This document shows, in pieces, positions 1 through 12,302 of a stretch of DNA of 64,000 nt (its first letter is position 1; each line of letters begins with the position of its first letter). The notes under the pieces were generated by a model. The model searched no databases and had not been told where the DNA came from. It saw only the letters and a program-made list of their open reading frames with translations. The position numbers and the translations under genes were made by a program. The DNA comes from Polytrichum commune (taxonomy: Eukaryota > Streptophyta > Polytrichopsida > Polytrichales > Polytrichaceae), in assembly GCA_950295325.1 (NCBI GenBank), contig OX485805.1, forward strand, positions 12,374,501 through 12,438,500, read 5' to 3'.

Positions 1-1174
1 AAATGCCTTCGTTTTATATTATCCTTTCTCTAAGCAAGGGTTCAATTCATGCATGGCCTCTTTGCCATATCCATTATGGTCAGCAATGTCTCGTTCCACA
101 CACTCTACACATTCAAATTTTTGTCTTGAACCCGTTGAAGAGAGAAAGAAAGCTAGAAAGAGTGAATGAGCCTTGGAGTAGTAACCTCGTTCCACCATGT
201 AGTACGTTAGGGTTTTCCAAACTCAAAGATCTGGCTGCCCTGGAGTGTTGAGGTTGGTTATGATTCGAAATCTTGAGCAGCTGTGGAGGCTAACATCCGG
301 TTTCTGAAAGTGCCTCTTGTAAATTTTATCCTTTCTTCAAGCATGGGTGCCATTCTGCGGCATTCGGTTCTCAGAGTTTTGGTCGTATTGGTGTGATTAT
401 TTTCCTCAATAACATGGCTCTCTAAATTGCAAGGTTCTGGTTAGCGGAATAGTTATCCGTAAAGGCGTCCTCAGATTTTTCGAGTTGTTTCTGTCAAGAA
501 TTGACGAGGTGAACAGGACGGTAATTGTATATCCGTGCGATGTAAGAACGAAAGTGTTGCCAAGTGGTCATTTAGAGCATACGAATTTGTTCTCCGGAAA
601 CATATTCGTATTTCGCCACAGTTCTTAGAGGGCATTTCTCAATTGCTGTTTTGGTCTCCGCAGAGATAGTACTCTCTATGGTGTGCATTCAATTATCCAA
701 CTAAACTCAGATTCATTGGGTTTTAAAAAAAAAAACCCCAAATCCCTATCTTTGCAAAGGGCAATGGCAACCTGTCTGCAGGTCATATATTGTGGCGGCT
801 TAAATTGTTGAAATATGTAGTTTGGAGAATCGCTTTGAGAGGATGATGTTGTAAAGGTTTAGATTGTTTGTTAATATGGTCCCATGGTGGCCTGCAACGT
901 GCTAATATATAACTTGAGCTGATAAAATGGTTTACGTTCAACTTAGTAAGTTTTGGCATCTGGCGAGATACTCAGTAACCTGGTTATTCTGATTCATAAA
1001 ATAATAGCTCTTCGGGAAAGGACACAATGGTATAGTTGAGCTTTCAGCCTCATCATTCATATGTGCATTGACCCGACTTGAGAAGTCCTAGAAACAAATG
1101 ATCATCTGAGGTTTCCTATCCACTGGAGTCTTGTCTGATATGCTCACAGTTTCTGTTGTTTGTTTTTGTTTCAG
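1..1174. other. No supported gene; upstream spacer
   Basis: AT-rich sequence with only short open frames and no domain I recognise. It may hold introns or earlier exons of the gene whose possible last exon lies at 1175-1320, but I could not pick any exon with confidence. Confidence 0.4.
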
Positions 1175-1320
1175 GACCTCGAATCACTTGGCCACGAGTG
1201 TACAGATGGCAAGTATGTGGAGCTGTGGGTTCAGCTGTATTTATGGGCACATTTGCGAGGCTGTGGGAACCTGCTTGTGAGCCTCAGAATATAGCAGCAT
1301 ATGATAGTGGAACCTCCTAG
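1175..1320 (+). CDS. Possible terminal exon of an unidentified gene
   Basis: A pyrimidine-rich tract ending in TTTCAG at 1169-1174 is followed by an open frame of 47 codons that ends in TAG at 1318-1320. Read in phase (two leading bases, then CCT CGA ATC), it gives a basic start (RITWPRVYRWQ), a small hydrophobic stretch (VCGAVGSAVFMG) and an acidic, polar tail. That looks more like a protein end with one membrane-associated segment than random sequence. I do not recognise the family. The earlier exons would lie in 1-1160 or before the window. The exon stops 398 bases before the UNC93-like start codon, so it could instead be untranslated leader of that gene. Confidence 0.3.
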
Positions 1321-1717
1321 TGTTAGTGTATCTATGCCATTCATGCTTGTGCATCTCACTGTCTACCTGCCTGCTTTTGACCAAACCACTCCCACCCCAA
1401 CTTTTTATTGCTAGGAGAAGAACCTCACGTTCTTGTAGCTGGAGGTTCATGTATGATGCGAATACCTCTTCCTTGAACGCAGGTTTTTGACGCCTAGTGG
1501 TAGATTTAGTTCAACCCTTGAATTAAGAGTCGGGTACTTCGATCAGATTCTATTTGGTATCACAAAGGTAACTGTTGTGTATCTAGAAGGATCTTTGGAC
1601 ATTCATAAGGGCAGCTTTTAAAGAGGTTGTTCTTTTGAATTTACTCTTCCACCTAGAAAGCATTGGTGGTTGCTTTTTAAAATTTAAAATTTAATTTAAT
1701 TTAATTTAATTTTTGAG
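1321..1717 (+). other. Leader or promoter region of the UNC93-like gene
   Basis: No open frame of note. It ends in a short tandem run of TTTAA/TTTAAT units at 1684-1711, directly before the start codon at 1718. It probably carries the 5' untranslated region; I could not identify a TATA box or transcription start. Confidence 0.35.
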
Positions 1718-4700
1718 ATGGCTACATTAGTGCATGAGGATATGGAAACCTTGGAGGAGGAATCTCTCTTTATTAGACCGTCAAGTTCACCAGACCTTCT
1801 TCGTCAACAAGTCAAGAGTAGTTTTCCTACTTTGCAGCGTTCTAATTCGAGAATGGGAAACTGGAGTCCACATCTGCGAGACTTGCACATTCTCAGCTTT
1901 GGTTTCCTCTTCGTCTTTCTTGCCTACAGTGCATTACAAAACCTGGAGAGTAGTCTTCATGAGGTATGGGCACTGTGACATGGTCTGGCCTTGTGGAATC
2001 ATTCACATTTATGATTGGAAATTTATTTTCTTTGTCTTGATGTCAAGGAAGTTACACATATATATCAGCAGAGCCAGATTTCTGAGGCTAAGGATGGATA
2101 GTGAGTATCTGCAGTTAAAACTTTTAGAAGTGGCATAGTACAATCAAGGATACAAACTTTGTAGGGACATGGCTTGCCATCGACCTATACTAACTTCTGT
2201 TAGAGTTATCAGGAAAGATTTTCTAAAGGATAAGATTTAGAAAATTTGAGTTTTGTATCTCATATACATAATAAATAAATTATCAGGCAGCTGAGGATTC
2301 CTCTGTTGTGCAGGATGATGGGCTAGGATCTACTGCCATAGGAGTGCTGTACTTGTCTTTAACCTTTTCATCCTTGGGTGCACCATTCTTTGTGATGTGG
2401 CTGGGATCAAGACATGCATTGCTGGTTGGACTATCCGGCTACTGGGTTTTCACTGCTGCAAATCTCTACCCCTCATGGTTAGTATGAGCTGAACGACATC
2501 CCAAGTCAAGCTACCTGTCAAATTCTTATTAAGTGTAGGACACTGAATCGGTATGTAGCAACTTCTTCTCTACCACTGCTGCATAAGCCCTATAGGAATT
2601 TATGGCACTATCTTGTGTTTTTAAAAATACAAAGGAAGAAGATTGGAGTTGCTGAATAATACCGAACGTATCTGTCTGCAAGTGGTGATCATTCAAGTGT
2701 TGGATTGAGTTTTATGATTGTTCAGAAAGGGCTAGCTGGTGGTATTGATATCATAATGGTCTGTTACAGATTAAACCAGATCAAATCAGTCTCCCTTGAT
2801 ATCAATATTATGAAGCTTTGAAGTCGGTAGAATCTTAACTGAATGCTTTGGGAAGAATTTGTGAAACTCAAACGAGTACCTCTTATAAGATTGGGTAAAT
2901 CAAGTGCTCAATCTGTTTGGTTGATATTGAGTCACTTGAATACTTTTGACTTTATGCTATTTTTATTATTAATTGCTAATGGGTCTTTCCACTGCCATGT
3001 GGTATGCAGGTATACTATGATTCCAGCTTCTGTGTTCTTAGGCTTCACAGCTTCTATTCTCTGGTGTGCTGAGGTGACACTTCATTTTCTGTCACTCTCC
3101 AGATTTCATAATAATCTCTTAGTCGTGCAGTGATTGAGATTAGAAGACTCTTTCAGCAGGCAATTGCCTCTTAATGTAATGGCAGAAATGCTTGAAGTCA
3201 GTGTAGCTCATGCCAAGCACTTCAGGTAGCTCTGCCTTTCATTTAGTACAGAAGAATGTGGGGAGAAACCAAGAGAAATAGAAATATCAATTGCTGAAAC
3301 TGCTGGCATGTTTACGCACTTCCTATTGGTCCTAGAACTTGATTGCATTCTTGCTTCCATAGTATTTTCTTAATAGTTTATACTTACGGCCCTTCTGAAT
3401 AAGGGCCATAAGCATGAAAGATTGCCAAGCAGGTCACTATTTTTTCTTCATGCAGGTTGACAATCTAAGAGCAGATCAGGCTTATTTGTAGCTTGCATGC
3501 AATGGAGGGAGGAGATTTCCAATTTACATGAAGGTGTGATTTGCTGGGGACTTGCAGGGAACATACTTGACTTTTGCAGCAAAGAGTCATGCGGCACTAT
3601 GTAACATCTCAGAGGAGTCTGCTATTGGCACTTTCAATGGCGAGTTCTGGGGGTTGTTTGCTTCAAACCAGGTAAACTATTTTTTCCTCATTTTCCTCAT
3701 TTATGGTATGGAGGTAAGAAGGTAGTATATGCTACTTATTACTTCTGAGAACTGCAGTTCCTCACTAAGTTCTTACACAAAGTTTATCAAGTAGGATGTA
3801 GCAATTTTAAGCTTGGTTCTTTGCCATCTGGGATATACTGAAAAATCTCATGCTACTTTGTGACGGAGAAACATAGTATAAAATTGCAGTCAAAGTAGAT
3901 CTGGTATTCTAGGTCTATCTCTCCTATGTAATGTGCACAATTGACTTACAAGTTTTTGCGTGGAGTTGAGTTTTATGTTCATGCAACCTCAATGTGGTGG
4001 CAATGCTTGTCACAGGTGATGGGGAACCTGGTAGCACTTGCCTTGCTTTATTTTGGACAGGTGGGTCACAATATTTCTACCCAAAAAAAAAAAAACTAAA
4101 CTAAAAAAAAAACTTGAACTTAAATCTGTCTCCTACCCTGGAGTTACACTTTATGATTAGCTTGCTTTAGATCTATGAGGTGACAGATATGATTTACTGG
4201 TATGTGATTCTTTGGATGTACCTTGTGTATTAATGTCCAAATCCAAATTTTACAGGACCCATCTAAACCAGGAGATGCAGCAGAAGGGACCATGACCCTT
4301 ATTTTTGTTTTTTTGGGAAGTATGACATTAGGAACTGCTCTTGCATTTTCTTTAAGACCACAAAATTCAACCTACAGAACCACCCAACCTGGTGATCTGT
4401 CTGTTCCACTGACTGGAAATGGGGACATTGCGAAAAGGATGGTTGCATTGTTGTATGAGAAGAAGATGTTATTACTCATCTTGATTCTGGTCTACACAGG
4501 CTTGCAACAAGCCTTCATCTGGTTGGTCTTGTTTCATTACTCCCTCCTCACTGGAATATTCAATTATGCAATTCCTACTTCAGATATATAAACATGTACA
4601 AACATTATGTCATATATCCAAGCAAATGACGTCTTTTTGTAGTCGTTAGAAACTGGATGCAGTTTTTAGATTTCAGATCTTCAGATGATAAATGAAGGCT

Positions 4701-6233
4701 TATGTTTCCTGGTTTTGACAGGGGAGATTTCACAAAAGATATTATCACTCCAGCATTTGGTGTTGCATGGGTGGGTGGTGTTATGGCTGTCTATGGTGCA
4801 GCAGATGCCATTGTAAGTATCTCTTGCCAAACACTTGCAAGTTTACTGGATTTGTATACTAAAAGGATGTGGCAGTGCACGTTTTATTTTCACTACACTA
4901 AACATCTGATTCAATATGGCCCACACTATTCATCATCAACCCACACTAGTTGTCTCGCAATCACTGGGGTGGCAACTAGAGAGGCTGTCTAGTGGCACTT
5001 GATGCTACATGATGAGTCATGAAAACTACTCTAATTATTCTGGCACACAAAATTGTCTTGCCACACTAAATCAGATGTTATCCAGTTTTTATCTAGTGGA
5101 AGGCAGTGCTGGCGGTCATGGACATTGTGTTCAACCATCATCAACTTGTGTTGCTGCAGAGTTCTATTCTGGCAGGTCGATTTTCAACTGGGTTGCCGGC
5201 AATTGCTGTAATTACTTGTATTGGAGCAATCACTCAGGGCCTTGCTATACTAGTACTACTTTTCAAACAACAGTGAGTTCCTGACCTTTCTATCATAAAT
5301 TTATGTATCTTTCAGATGAGTACTAATACGGTTAGACTTAACCTTATAATAGTGATAAGGTTAGGCTACTACTACCTCTTTGGGTTGTGGTTATTCAACT
5401 TTCTTATGAGAGAGGGATGACATACATTGATCAATTTTGTAGGCATATGTGTAAACTGATTCATTGTGTTCTATGTGGTCTGTTATGGAGGTATGGGGAA
5501 GGGTGGATTGACTACCTGCTCCTTGGAGGGTTGGCAGTAGCATGGGGTATTGGTGATGCAGCATTTAACACCCAAATCAGTGCTTTGCTCGGCATCTTTT
5601 ACCCTGAAGACACTGTAAGATATCATGAGTATCATACACACATCTAATTTATCTTGTTGAATGTCTTTCAGTTTAGTTGTCTTGTAAGCACAGATGGATG
5701 TGAGTTCGTGCGATGTTCCTGTTCACTTTACTGTGTCAAGTCTTGACACAGTGACCAGATCTTAGGTGTCTGTTGTATTGGAAGGTGCTTCATGGTTCAT
5801 CAGTTTTGATGCTGATTTATGCTGATTAGTTTTCAATTTCCACATGGGATTTGAGGGTCTTAAGTAATATAATACTACCATGTAGCATATTGTCAAGAAT
5901 AATTATTTATTAAAAGATGTAGCAGGAAGGACTCTGATAATCAACAGAATGGAAAGCAGTCACTGAATTAAATATGGAAGTGCCCTGAAACCTGATGGAA
6001 GTTGAAATCATCATCTCATTTGGTATATTGCTCCTTGCCATGATTTTTGCCAGGAGGCAGCGTTTGCACAGTGGAAGATATGGCAGAGTGCTGCCACATC
6101 AGCTGCATTCTTCGCCAGCCCCCGCACTGACCTCTCAACCAAGCTGTATGTGTTACTGGTTCTTCTTGTCCTCTCCATGGCTGCTCTACTATTTGTTATA
6201 TTCCGACGCATTGGTTGGAGAAATGCCACCTAA
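1718..6233 (+). CDS. UNC93-like membrane protein (10 exons, 477 aa)
   Basis: Polytopic membrane protein of the UNC93 family, which has the major-facilitator fold. In animals UNC-93 is a regulatory partner of a two-pore potassium channel; plant homologues have been linked to potassium and stress responses. Exons: 1718-1963, 2287-2477, 3010-3073, 3558-3671, 4016-4060, 4256-4521, 4722-4812, 5160-5272, 5491-5614, 6054-6233. All introns are GT-AG and the summed length (1434) is an exact multiple of three. Residues 1-55 are a cytosolic, serine-rich N-terminus and the first membrane helix is near 57-72. Family-typical stretches are LGILYLSF-like 'IGVLYLSLTF', 'FWGLFASNQ', 'AFGVAWVGGVMAVYGAADA', 'AWGIGDAAFNTQISALLG' and 'EAAFAQWKIWQSA'. 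The protein ends in a last helix followed by RRIGWRNAT. Two acceptors are uncertain: exon 2 could start at 2314, and exon 9 could start at 5443 (both keep frame). I chose the shorter exon 9 because it matches the family spacing. The length is normal for plant members, and no frame break is seen. Confidence 0.9.
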
Positions 6234-8246
6234 GGAGATGGATGGTATAGGCATGTATCTCTTGTGGATAGATTCCTTTTATTTGAGAATCCCTTTTCTG
6301 TCAAGGAAGGTGATTTGAGCTTGTGTATCAAACACAACTTGGGAGTGCGAGCATTGTGTAAATGCAACCCGAGTTGACTAAATTGGAGATGCCTTCTGTT
6401 TCCAAGAGAAGCGGGCAACATTGTTGTCTTGAAGGCAGCCATTAGAAGGTGTCCACCTCAAGCAGGAGGCAGTAGCCCTAAGGGCGAAAAGGATGTCATA
6501 TTCACGGCCAGCGCAATTTATGTCAACATTTCTTTAAATTCCTTCAGGTCTACAGATGCCATTTCTGGCTGAAGTAGACTGATGCAACATGTTCCACTTT
6601 AGGCTGTTTGAAACATTTTCAAAGTAGCACGAGGATGTGCCCAAAGTAGACTAGGAAATGTGAAATTTTCTTGTTTGAAAATTGATACAAAATCTTTTGG
6701 TCATATCGAAAAGGTACGATGAGCTTTCCTTCACTGGCCAAACAGAGAGCACAGTTATCTAGAAGCATTTGAAATCTCTTGAAGACTCTCGACATGCTTG
6801 TTTGTCGAGCACTTGGTCGTGTATTGTGTGTTGTGATTTATTACTTTACAGAAGTGCCAAGTCTGTAATTTGAAGTGGAAAGCATGTAAGGCATGATCTC
6901 TTTGAGTTCAATAGATCATATCTATGATGGTGGTCAACTCAAGCTCAGGTGGAGAGGTTTAAAGTTATGAGTATCTTTAGAGTGGAGATGGAAGATTGTA
7001 TTCATGGAGAGAAGTTGATTGATTGTAGCCGCTCGTTATGTATATAAATATGGTGATTGTAGTCTTAGTTTGTCTCTATTGCAATTGTTCTTTTTCAAGG
7101 AAGATGGTCAGCCTGTGGTATTGAATATTTTAGAATAGTTAAGAAGATTCATATGTCTGAAACATATAATAGTCCTTCAACTTGCTTAGAGTCATATTGG
7201 AAATGAAAATTTTCTCAAAATAACTGCTCTATTTACACCCTCATGATTAGTAGTTGGTACTTTGGTAGTTCAATTCATAGAAGACTGCAATCTTTTCATA
7301 CAGGATTTCTTGGGGATACTTATAAGATACTACTAGGTGCATGATTTTATGTGCATTAGACATGCCACATTTTTACTTTTGAACCTTTCACACAAAGTTG
7401 AATTGGAAATGCTTGGGAGCTGTAACTTGTAAACTTGAGATAATAAATGAAGAGCACATCACAACTCGCTCTATTTATGATTTCCAAATTTTGAGGGACT
7501 ATTGTCATCAGCATGGTGTTGATGCCCGGTGACATCAATTAAGTTCAATCATTAGTTCAAGTGATTACTGCCACTCATACTGGAATTATACCTCACCAAG
7601 TTTGTAGAATTAACAGTGAGAAAATAAAATAATAGACTCCTGAGTATATATTGTTTGGAGTTGGGCATAACAATGCAAATTTTAACTGGGAAAACGATGA
7701 CAACCTTCATGTCAGCATATCTCATGGAGTACACTTGGTAACCAAAAAAAAAGCCATGACACCGTGTGGGACAAACCTGTAAAAGTATCCAACTTGCCAG
7801 TTGACTGCAGACTCAAAATGTAAAGCACCTCTGCATAAGCTTACTGACATAGGATTATGATCACAGTGGAGAAATTCTTAGTTATGATCCGATTTACTTC
7901 CCTAACATACTGTGACCTGAAACCTGGTCTCTATAAGAACAACTTTGCACTGTTTGCACGACACCTTATCAGTTACGTGTGATGTGTAGATGTCAGCCTG
8001 GGAATGTGTTCTTTGGAATTGTTGATATTTGTGAAATGGGTGACTTGGCTATGTACTGTCACTTTAGTTGATAGATATGATGCTAAACTAATCAATGGAA
8101 AGCAGAAATGGTACACTGATGTCACCTTTGTACCACCTTTTCCAAATAGATAGTGTTTTCTTAAAGCATTTGTAGCTAAACCTCACTACAAGCACACGAG
8201 TCCACGGAATTTATCCTGCATCACTGAAAAATTTACACATCTATGA
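6234..8246. other. 3' flank of the UNC93-like gene; no other gene seen
   Basis: The first several hundred bases probably include the 3' untranslated region, though I could not pick a polyadenylation site. The rest is AT-rich spacer with only short, unrecognisable open frames. Confidence 0.4.
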
Positions 8247-8280
8247 CAGTGAAATATATATATTTATATATATTTCACTG
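8247..8280. repeat. Short perfect AT-rich palindrome
   Basis: Two 14-base arms (CAGTGAAATATATA and its reverse complement) enclose a 6-base centre. It would form a stem-loop or cruciform. No target-site duplication is evident, so the origin is unknown. Confidence 0.7.
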
Positions 8281-9399
8281 ACTGAGAATGATTGCCCCAG
8301 TTTCATATGCTGGTTACTTTCCATCTTGTAGAATCCTCACTACAAGGTGGAAGGGGTTAAGAATTTATCCATACTAGCCATTCATTGCCATAGATTCATG
8401 GTGACATATACATTTTGTTTTGGCTTCTCAAAGGAAATGAATCCTTTGGGTTGGTTAAAAACTAAAAAGATGGTAATGATAGGCATGCCCATATGGGGTT
8501 TGAATATGACATTAGTCTGAATATGCCATTCAACATATGATGTCGTTTCGTGGAATGATTACTCATGTTATTGGAGTTCATGTAGGCAAAATCACCATGA
8601 GGATGTAACATGGACTTAAACACAAGCACATTGTTGTGATCACTCCAAAATTGTTAGGACTGAATCAACACACGGTTATTATAGGAGGTTAGCAAATTCA
8701 TGGCAAAGCCATTATCATTTCCATAACTTTTAGAGCTCACATCAATGCGAATGTTAATCAACACCAAATTCGTTTTCCTTTTCCCCTCAAATCAAACAAT
8801 CACATAGATCCTCCTAACCATGTTTGCTTATGAACCTACAATGCTCAATATATGCCATGGCTAATTAAAACATTAAGATATGTGGATGTTACTTGGTTAC
8901 TTTTCTTTATCGAACTTCTATATTTGATTGGCATGTAGTTTGGTGTGGGTCAAAACAAATACAAGAAAGACACATGTTTGATAGAGATTGGATAATGTCT
9001 TCAAATTTTCTTAACTACTTCACATTCAACAATGAATACAATTGGGAAGACTTATGTATTTGGTTCAAAAATCAACAAACATACACTTCAAATTACCATA
9101 ATGAAATCAAAGGAGGCCCAATTTTCAATCCGACTTTGTGAATGCTTTGTCGTAAATTTTCTATTTCAACACACGTTTCGTTGTGTAGATGTAACTTGGG
9201 TGGAAGATGGAGGAAATTTAAGAAAAAAAAAAAATCCAACTAACACTCACATACCTTAGTATTTCAATCCGACTTTTGAAGAGATATTGTCGTGTTTCAC
9301 AAAACTATTAACAAAAACCCCATCATAAAATTGACGTGGCACAAAAAGAAATGATGATTCGACATGTGAAGTGTTGAACTTGTTGTGGTACTACAATAC
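8281..9399. other. AT-rich spacer, nothing recognised
   Basis: Only short open frames in conflicting phases. No splice-consistent exon chain, RNA gene or repeat was identified. Confidence 0.4.
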
Positions 9400-9402
9400 T
9401 TA

Positions 9403-9794
9403 GGGCCGGTTCACATGGGGTCCCAAGTCGTCACTTGAGGTCAATCCGTGTAATCTCAACAACTGAGAGGATGGAAATTGGGACTTACAATACCACTTCA
9501 CACGGTTCCCAAGTCCTAGGTCCCAAGTACGACATGGATGCCTACATGACAATGCTTTTTTAAGGTGAAGCTTGGGACTTGTGTTGAGAATTAGGTCGAG
9601 CAAAAAGCTAGACCCAACTTTCAACACACGTCCCATGGGTTTTTTTTTGCGTAAAAGAACCAAGATCTGACTTTAGTGAATATTAGCTATATTTTAATGG
9701 TTTCTTGAGGCTCAAAACACGTGACTTTGCCTTCATGTTAGGACTTGCTAACATGAGTGGGACTTGGGACTTGGGGGCCCATGTACACAGATCC
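9403..9794. mobile_element. MITE family A, copy 1 (TTA-flanked, PIF/Harbinger-like)
   Basis: Non-coding element of 392 bp bounded by TTA on both sides (9400-9402 and 9795-9797). The ends are imperfect inverted repeats: GGGCCGGTTCACATGGG on the left, and on the right a sequence whose reverse complement is GGATCTGTGTACATGGGC. Repeated CCCAAGTC / GACTTGGG words lie just inside each end. A shorter relative occupies 45668-45980. A TTA target duplication with GG-starting ends is the hallmark of PIF/Harbinger and Tourist-type MITEs. It carries no transposase. Confidence 0.75.
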
Positions 9795-9797
9795 TTA

Positions 9798-10863
9798 CAA
9801 AGTATCTGACTATTTACCAACAACATCTTATTAAAAACGCAAATGTTTCATGGGTCTCATGGTTGCGTGTAGCAATAGCTAGTCATACTCCTAGTCTCAT
9901 TTGGAAATAGGGCACAAGGAGGAACACTATTTTCCATCCTTGAAGCCGTGTGAGTCTCACTTATAACTTGCTCCCATTGGCCCTCCCATCTGTCACATGG
10001 GATTAAGTGATTGCGTTACGTGCCACGTGTCTACCCCGCCGCCAGTAGACCCCTCCCGTTGGCTGCACAGTGGCCTCGGTCGGGCAGCCCATTGAAACGC
10101 CAGGTGGGAATTATGGCCAAGACCGCTTGCACGACCCGGCGGCCCGGTACAACCCAGGGTAGGTTAATGGCCATTAATGGATAATTGGTGGGGGTAGATG
10201 GGCGAACCCCGGCGGGTATGGGCTGGACCCGAAGGGGCTGGTGCCCGGGTGGCCCGGCGAAACCCCGGGTCCCGTAGTGCCGTTGAACGTTCACCTCGCT
10301 GTTGCAACGTTCACAGAAGCTCACCGCCATAGCCATCTCTTGTTTCTATCCACATCTTCCCCGCAATCGCTCTCCTTCTTTAACCCCGCCTCTCACCTCC
10401 TTGTTACTCGTCTATCGCGCTTTACTTTGGTATCCCGTTCGCCGCATCTCGGTCTATATTGGCAACGCAATTTCTCCTCCCCCTCCCATGCACAGCTCCT
10501 CGACTGCTTCTTTGACTTCGCATTTCGCGTCTGTCGGTCAATTTTATCGTCAATATTCTTTCAGGTTCTCGTCGGCTCCGCTTCTGGTCTTGCTGCGTCC
10601 ATCGTCGCAGCAAATTGAAGATGCACTGACCTTGGCGAGGTCGGTTTGATGGGCTGAGCATTTGAGAGTGTTTGAGGGGATCTTATTGGAGTTCTTGAAA
10701 GTTTTGATGATAGCTTGGGACTTTAGTACATCGAGTTCGAGTGGTCGATAATTGATTTCTTGCTCTGTTCGTTCAGCAGTTTGACAGTCTTCTTCTCGTG
10801 CAGGAATTCGTTTCCTGTGTCTAGGCTGCTATCTGTTGCCCTTGCGAACATTGATAAGAACGG
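9798..10863 (+). promoter_or_regulatory. GC-rich promoter and 5' leader of the small 10.9-kb gene
   Basis: The sequence becomes strongly GC-rich at about 10020-10290, unlike its surroundings, with repeated GGCCCGG / CCCGGGT words. A G-box core CACGTG is at 10024-10029 inside GCCACGTGTC, a typical plant bZIP/bHLH site. A TC-rich leader follows at about 10330-10600. TCGTGCAG near 10795-10802 could be the acceptor of a leader intron just before the start codon at 10864. The transcription start was not determined. Confidence 0.45.
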
Positions 10864-12302
10864 ATGGAGGACCAGAGCCATAAGGAGGTGGATGAGAACT
10901 TGCCACTTCTTGAGAATGCCAAGCGCAGCAATGCTGTGGCCGCTTTGGCAATGAAGGAACGGCCACGTGTGGATGCGAAATCGTTCAAAGCGCCTGCGCC
11001 TCCTTTGAGGGAGAGGAACTCTAAGCGGGAGGATTGGAAACGTGGAACTCCTCCTAATCCTGTGAAGGTGCCCCCGAAGAGTCCACTTAGCTACACGGAG
11101 CGGTATGTGCCTCATTGTTTTCTTCAATTTAGTACACTCAGAATCATGCACAGATACTGGCCGATTGTGGACATAGAGTTAAGAAATTTAGCAACACACA
11201 TGAAAGAGGCAAATGCTCTCTAGCTCTTTTCTTGATTTACAGTAATCCGCATTGTGATTCCGATGCTGTCGAAGAGTATGTATCAATCTAGTATTTTCAT
11301 GTATCGACATGTTCTTGCTAGTATTTTCTGTCGAAGGGATCATGGTTTAAATACAACGGTTGAGACACACCCTGTGTGATGAATTTTAATGTATTTCATA
11401 TTTTCCGGCTAAATGTGTCGGAGTTTTGTACCTAGCTTGACAAATGTCTCTGTATTTTCAAACAAACTTGGAATTATTCAGAGATACTTTCCCTAGACAA
11501 GGGATTAGGAGATTTAGAATTACACATGAAAAAGACAGTAGCTTGCTCTCTTCGATTTCCATTGCTTTAATGTGCGATTCCGATATTGTCGAATAGTACA
11601 GTATCGACAACTTTTCTTGCTGGTATTTTCTGTTGAAGGGGTAACGGTTAAGACTCAGCCTATGCAATGTATTTGATTTATGTAGTATATTTTCCGGTTA
11701 AATATGTTGCAGCTTTGCACCTAGTTTGACGATTGATACAAATTGATACTAGAATGGGAACTTGACCAAGTCTTAACAGTGCCCGACATCCTGTGTTTTG
11801 CAGGTACATGAGCCCTACTGATGCTCTTGTGTCCCCGGTTACTAGAGGCTTGTTGGCCAGGAATCGCCGGCCTATGCGCATTGTGAACCCCTGGGGTCCA
11901 CCCAAGGTACAATTCCTGTCCGAAAATTCTGATGTCTTTCTTAGCCAGATGGAAGGTTGCAGTAACGATATCGAAACGAGAGTAGTCTGCAAATCTTGTT
12001 CGACATCGACTTAGTCCTAGTCGAACAAGCTAGGAGAGGATTGTTTTTCCCCGTGTTCTAAGAGTGTCATAAATTGTAGAAGTAACGTTTACACATGTGG
12101 TAACCTTTAGAACGGAAATGCTGGTGTTGAGCGTGCAAAGCCTAAAAATTGAAGTTGAAAATGGCCGAGGCAACTTTTGGACAGCTGAATGTTCTGTACA
12201 AGGTCCTGAAGCAGTGTTGCACGTAATTTTTGTGTGCAGGCGTTGGAGAATACCTTCAAGGTAACAGAGCAGGAGGTTGAACCATTGCCGCCCGCCGCAT
12301 GA
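10864..12302 (+). CDS. Small basic proline-rich protein, unknown function (3 exons, 134 aa)
   Basis: Exons 10864-11102, 11804-11906 and 12240-12302 join through GT-AG introns with matching phases (239+103+63 = 405 bases, stop TGA). I know no family name for it. The start was chosen as the first ATG of the open exon. The protein begins with an acidic stretch (MEDQSHKEVDENLPLLEN). It continues as a lysine, arginine and proline-rich middle (about residues 30-79) with several S/T-P sites (GTPPNP, PKSPLSYTE). A compact core with a conserved look follows (YMSPTDALVSPVT, GLLARNRRP, IVNPWGPPK), then a short acidic tail ending EPLPPAA. No signal peptide or membrane segment is visible. The S/T-P sites beside basic residues could be targets of proline-directed kinases, but that is inference. 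Codon use is ordinary. The splice-consistent frame and G-box promoter argue for a real gene. Confidence 0.72.

Noticed and set aside
10241-10649. Open frames of 115-125 codons in the TC-rich leader
   Set aside because: Biased by GC/TC-rich leader sequence, overlapping frames with no domain. Better explained as 5' region of the gene starting at 10864.
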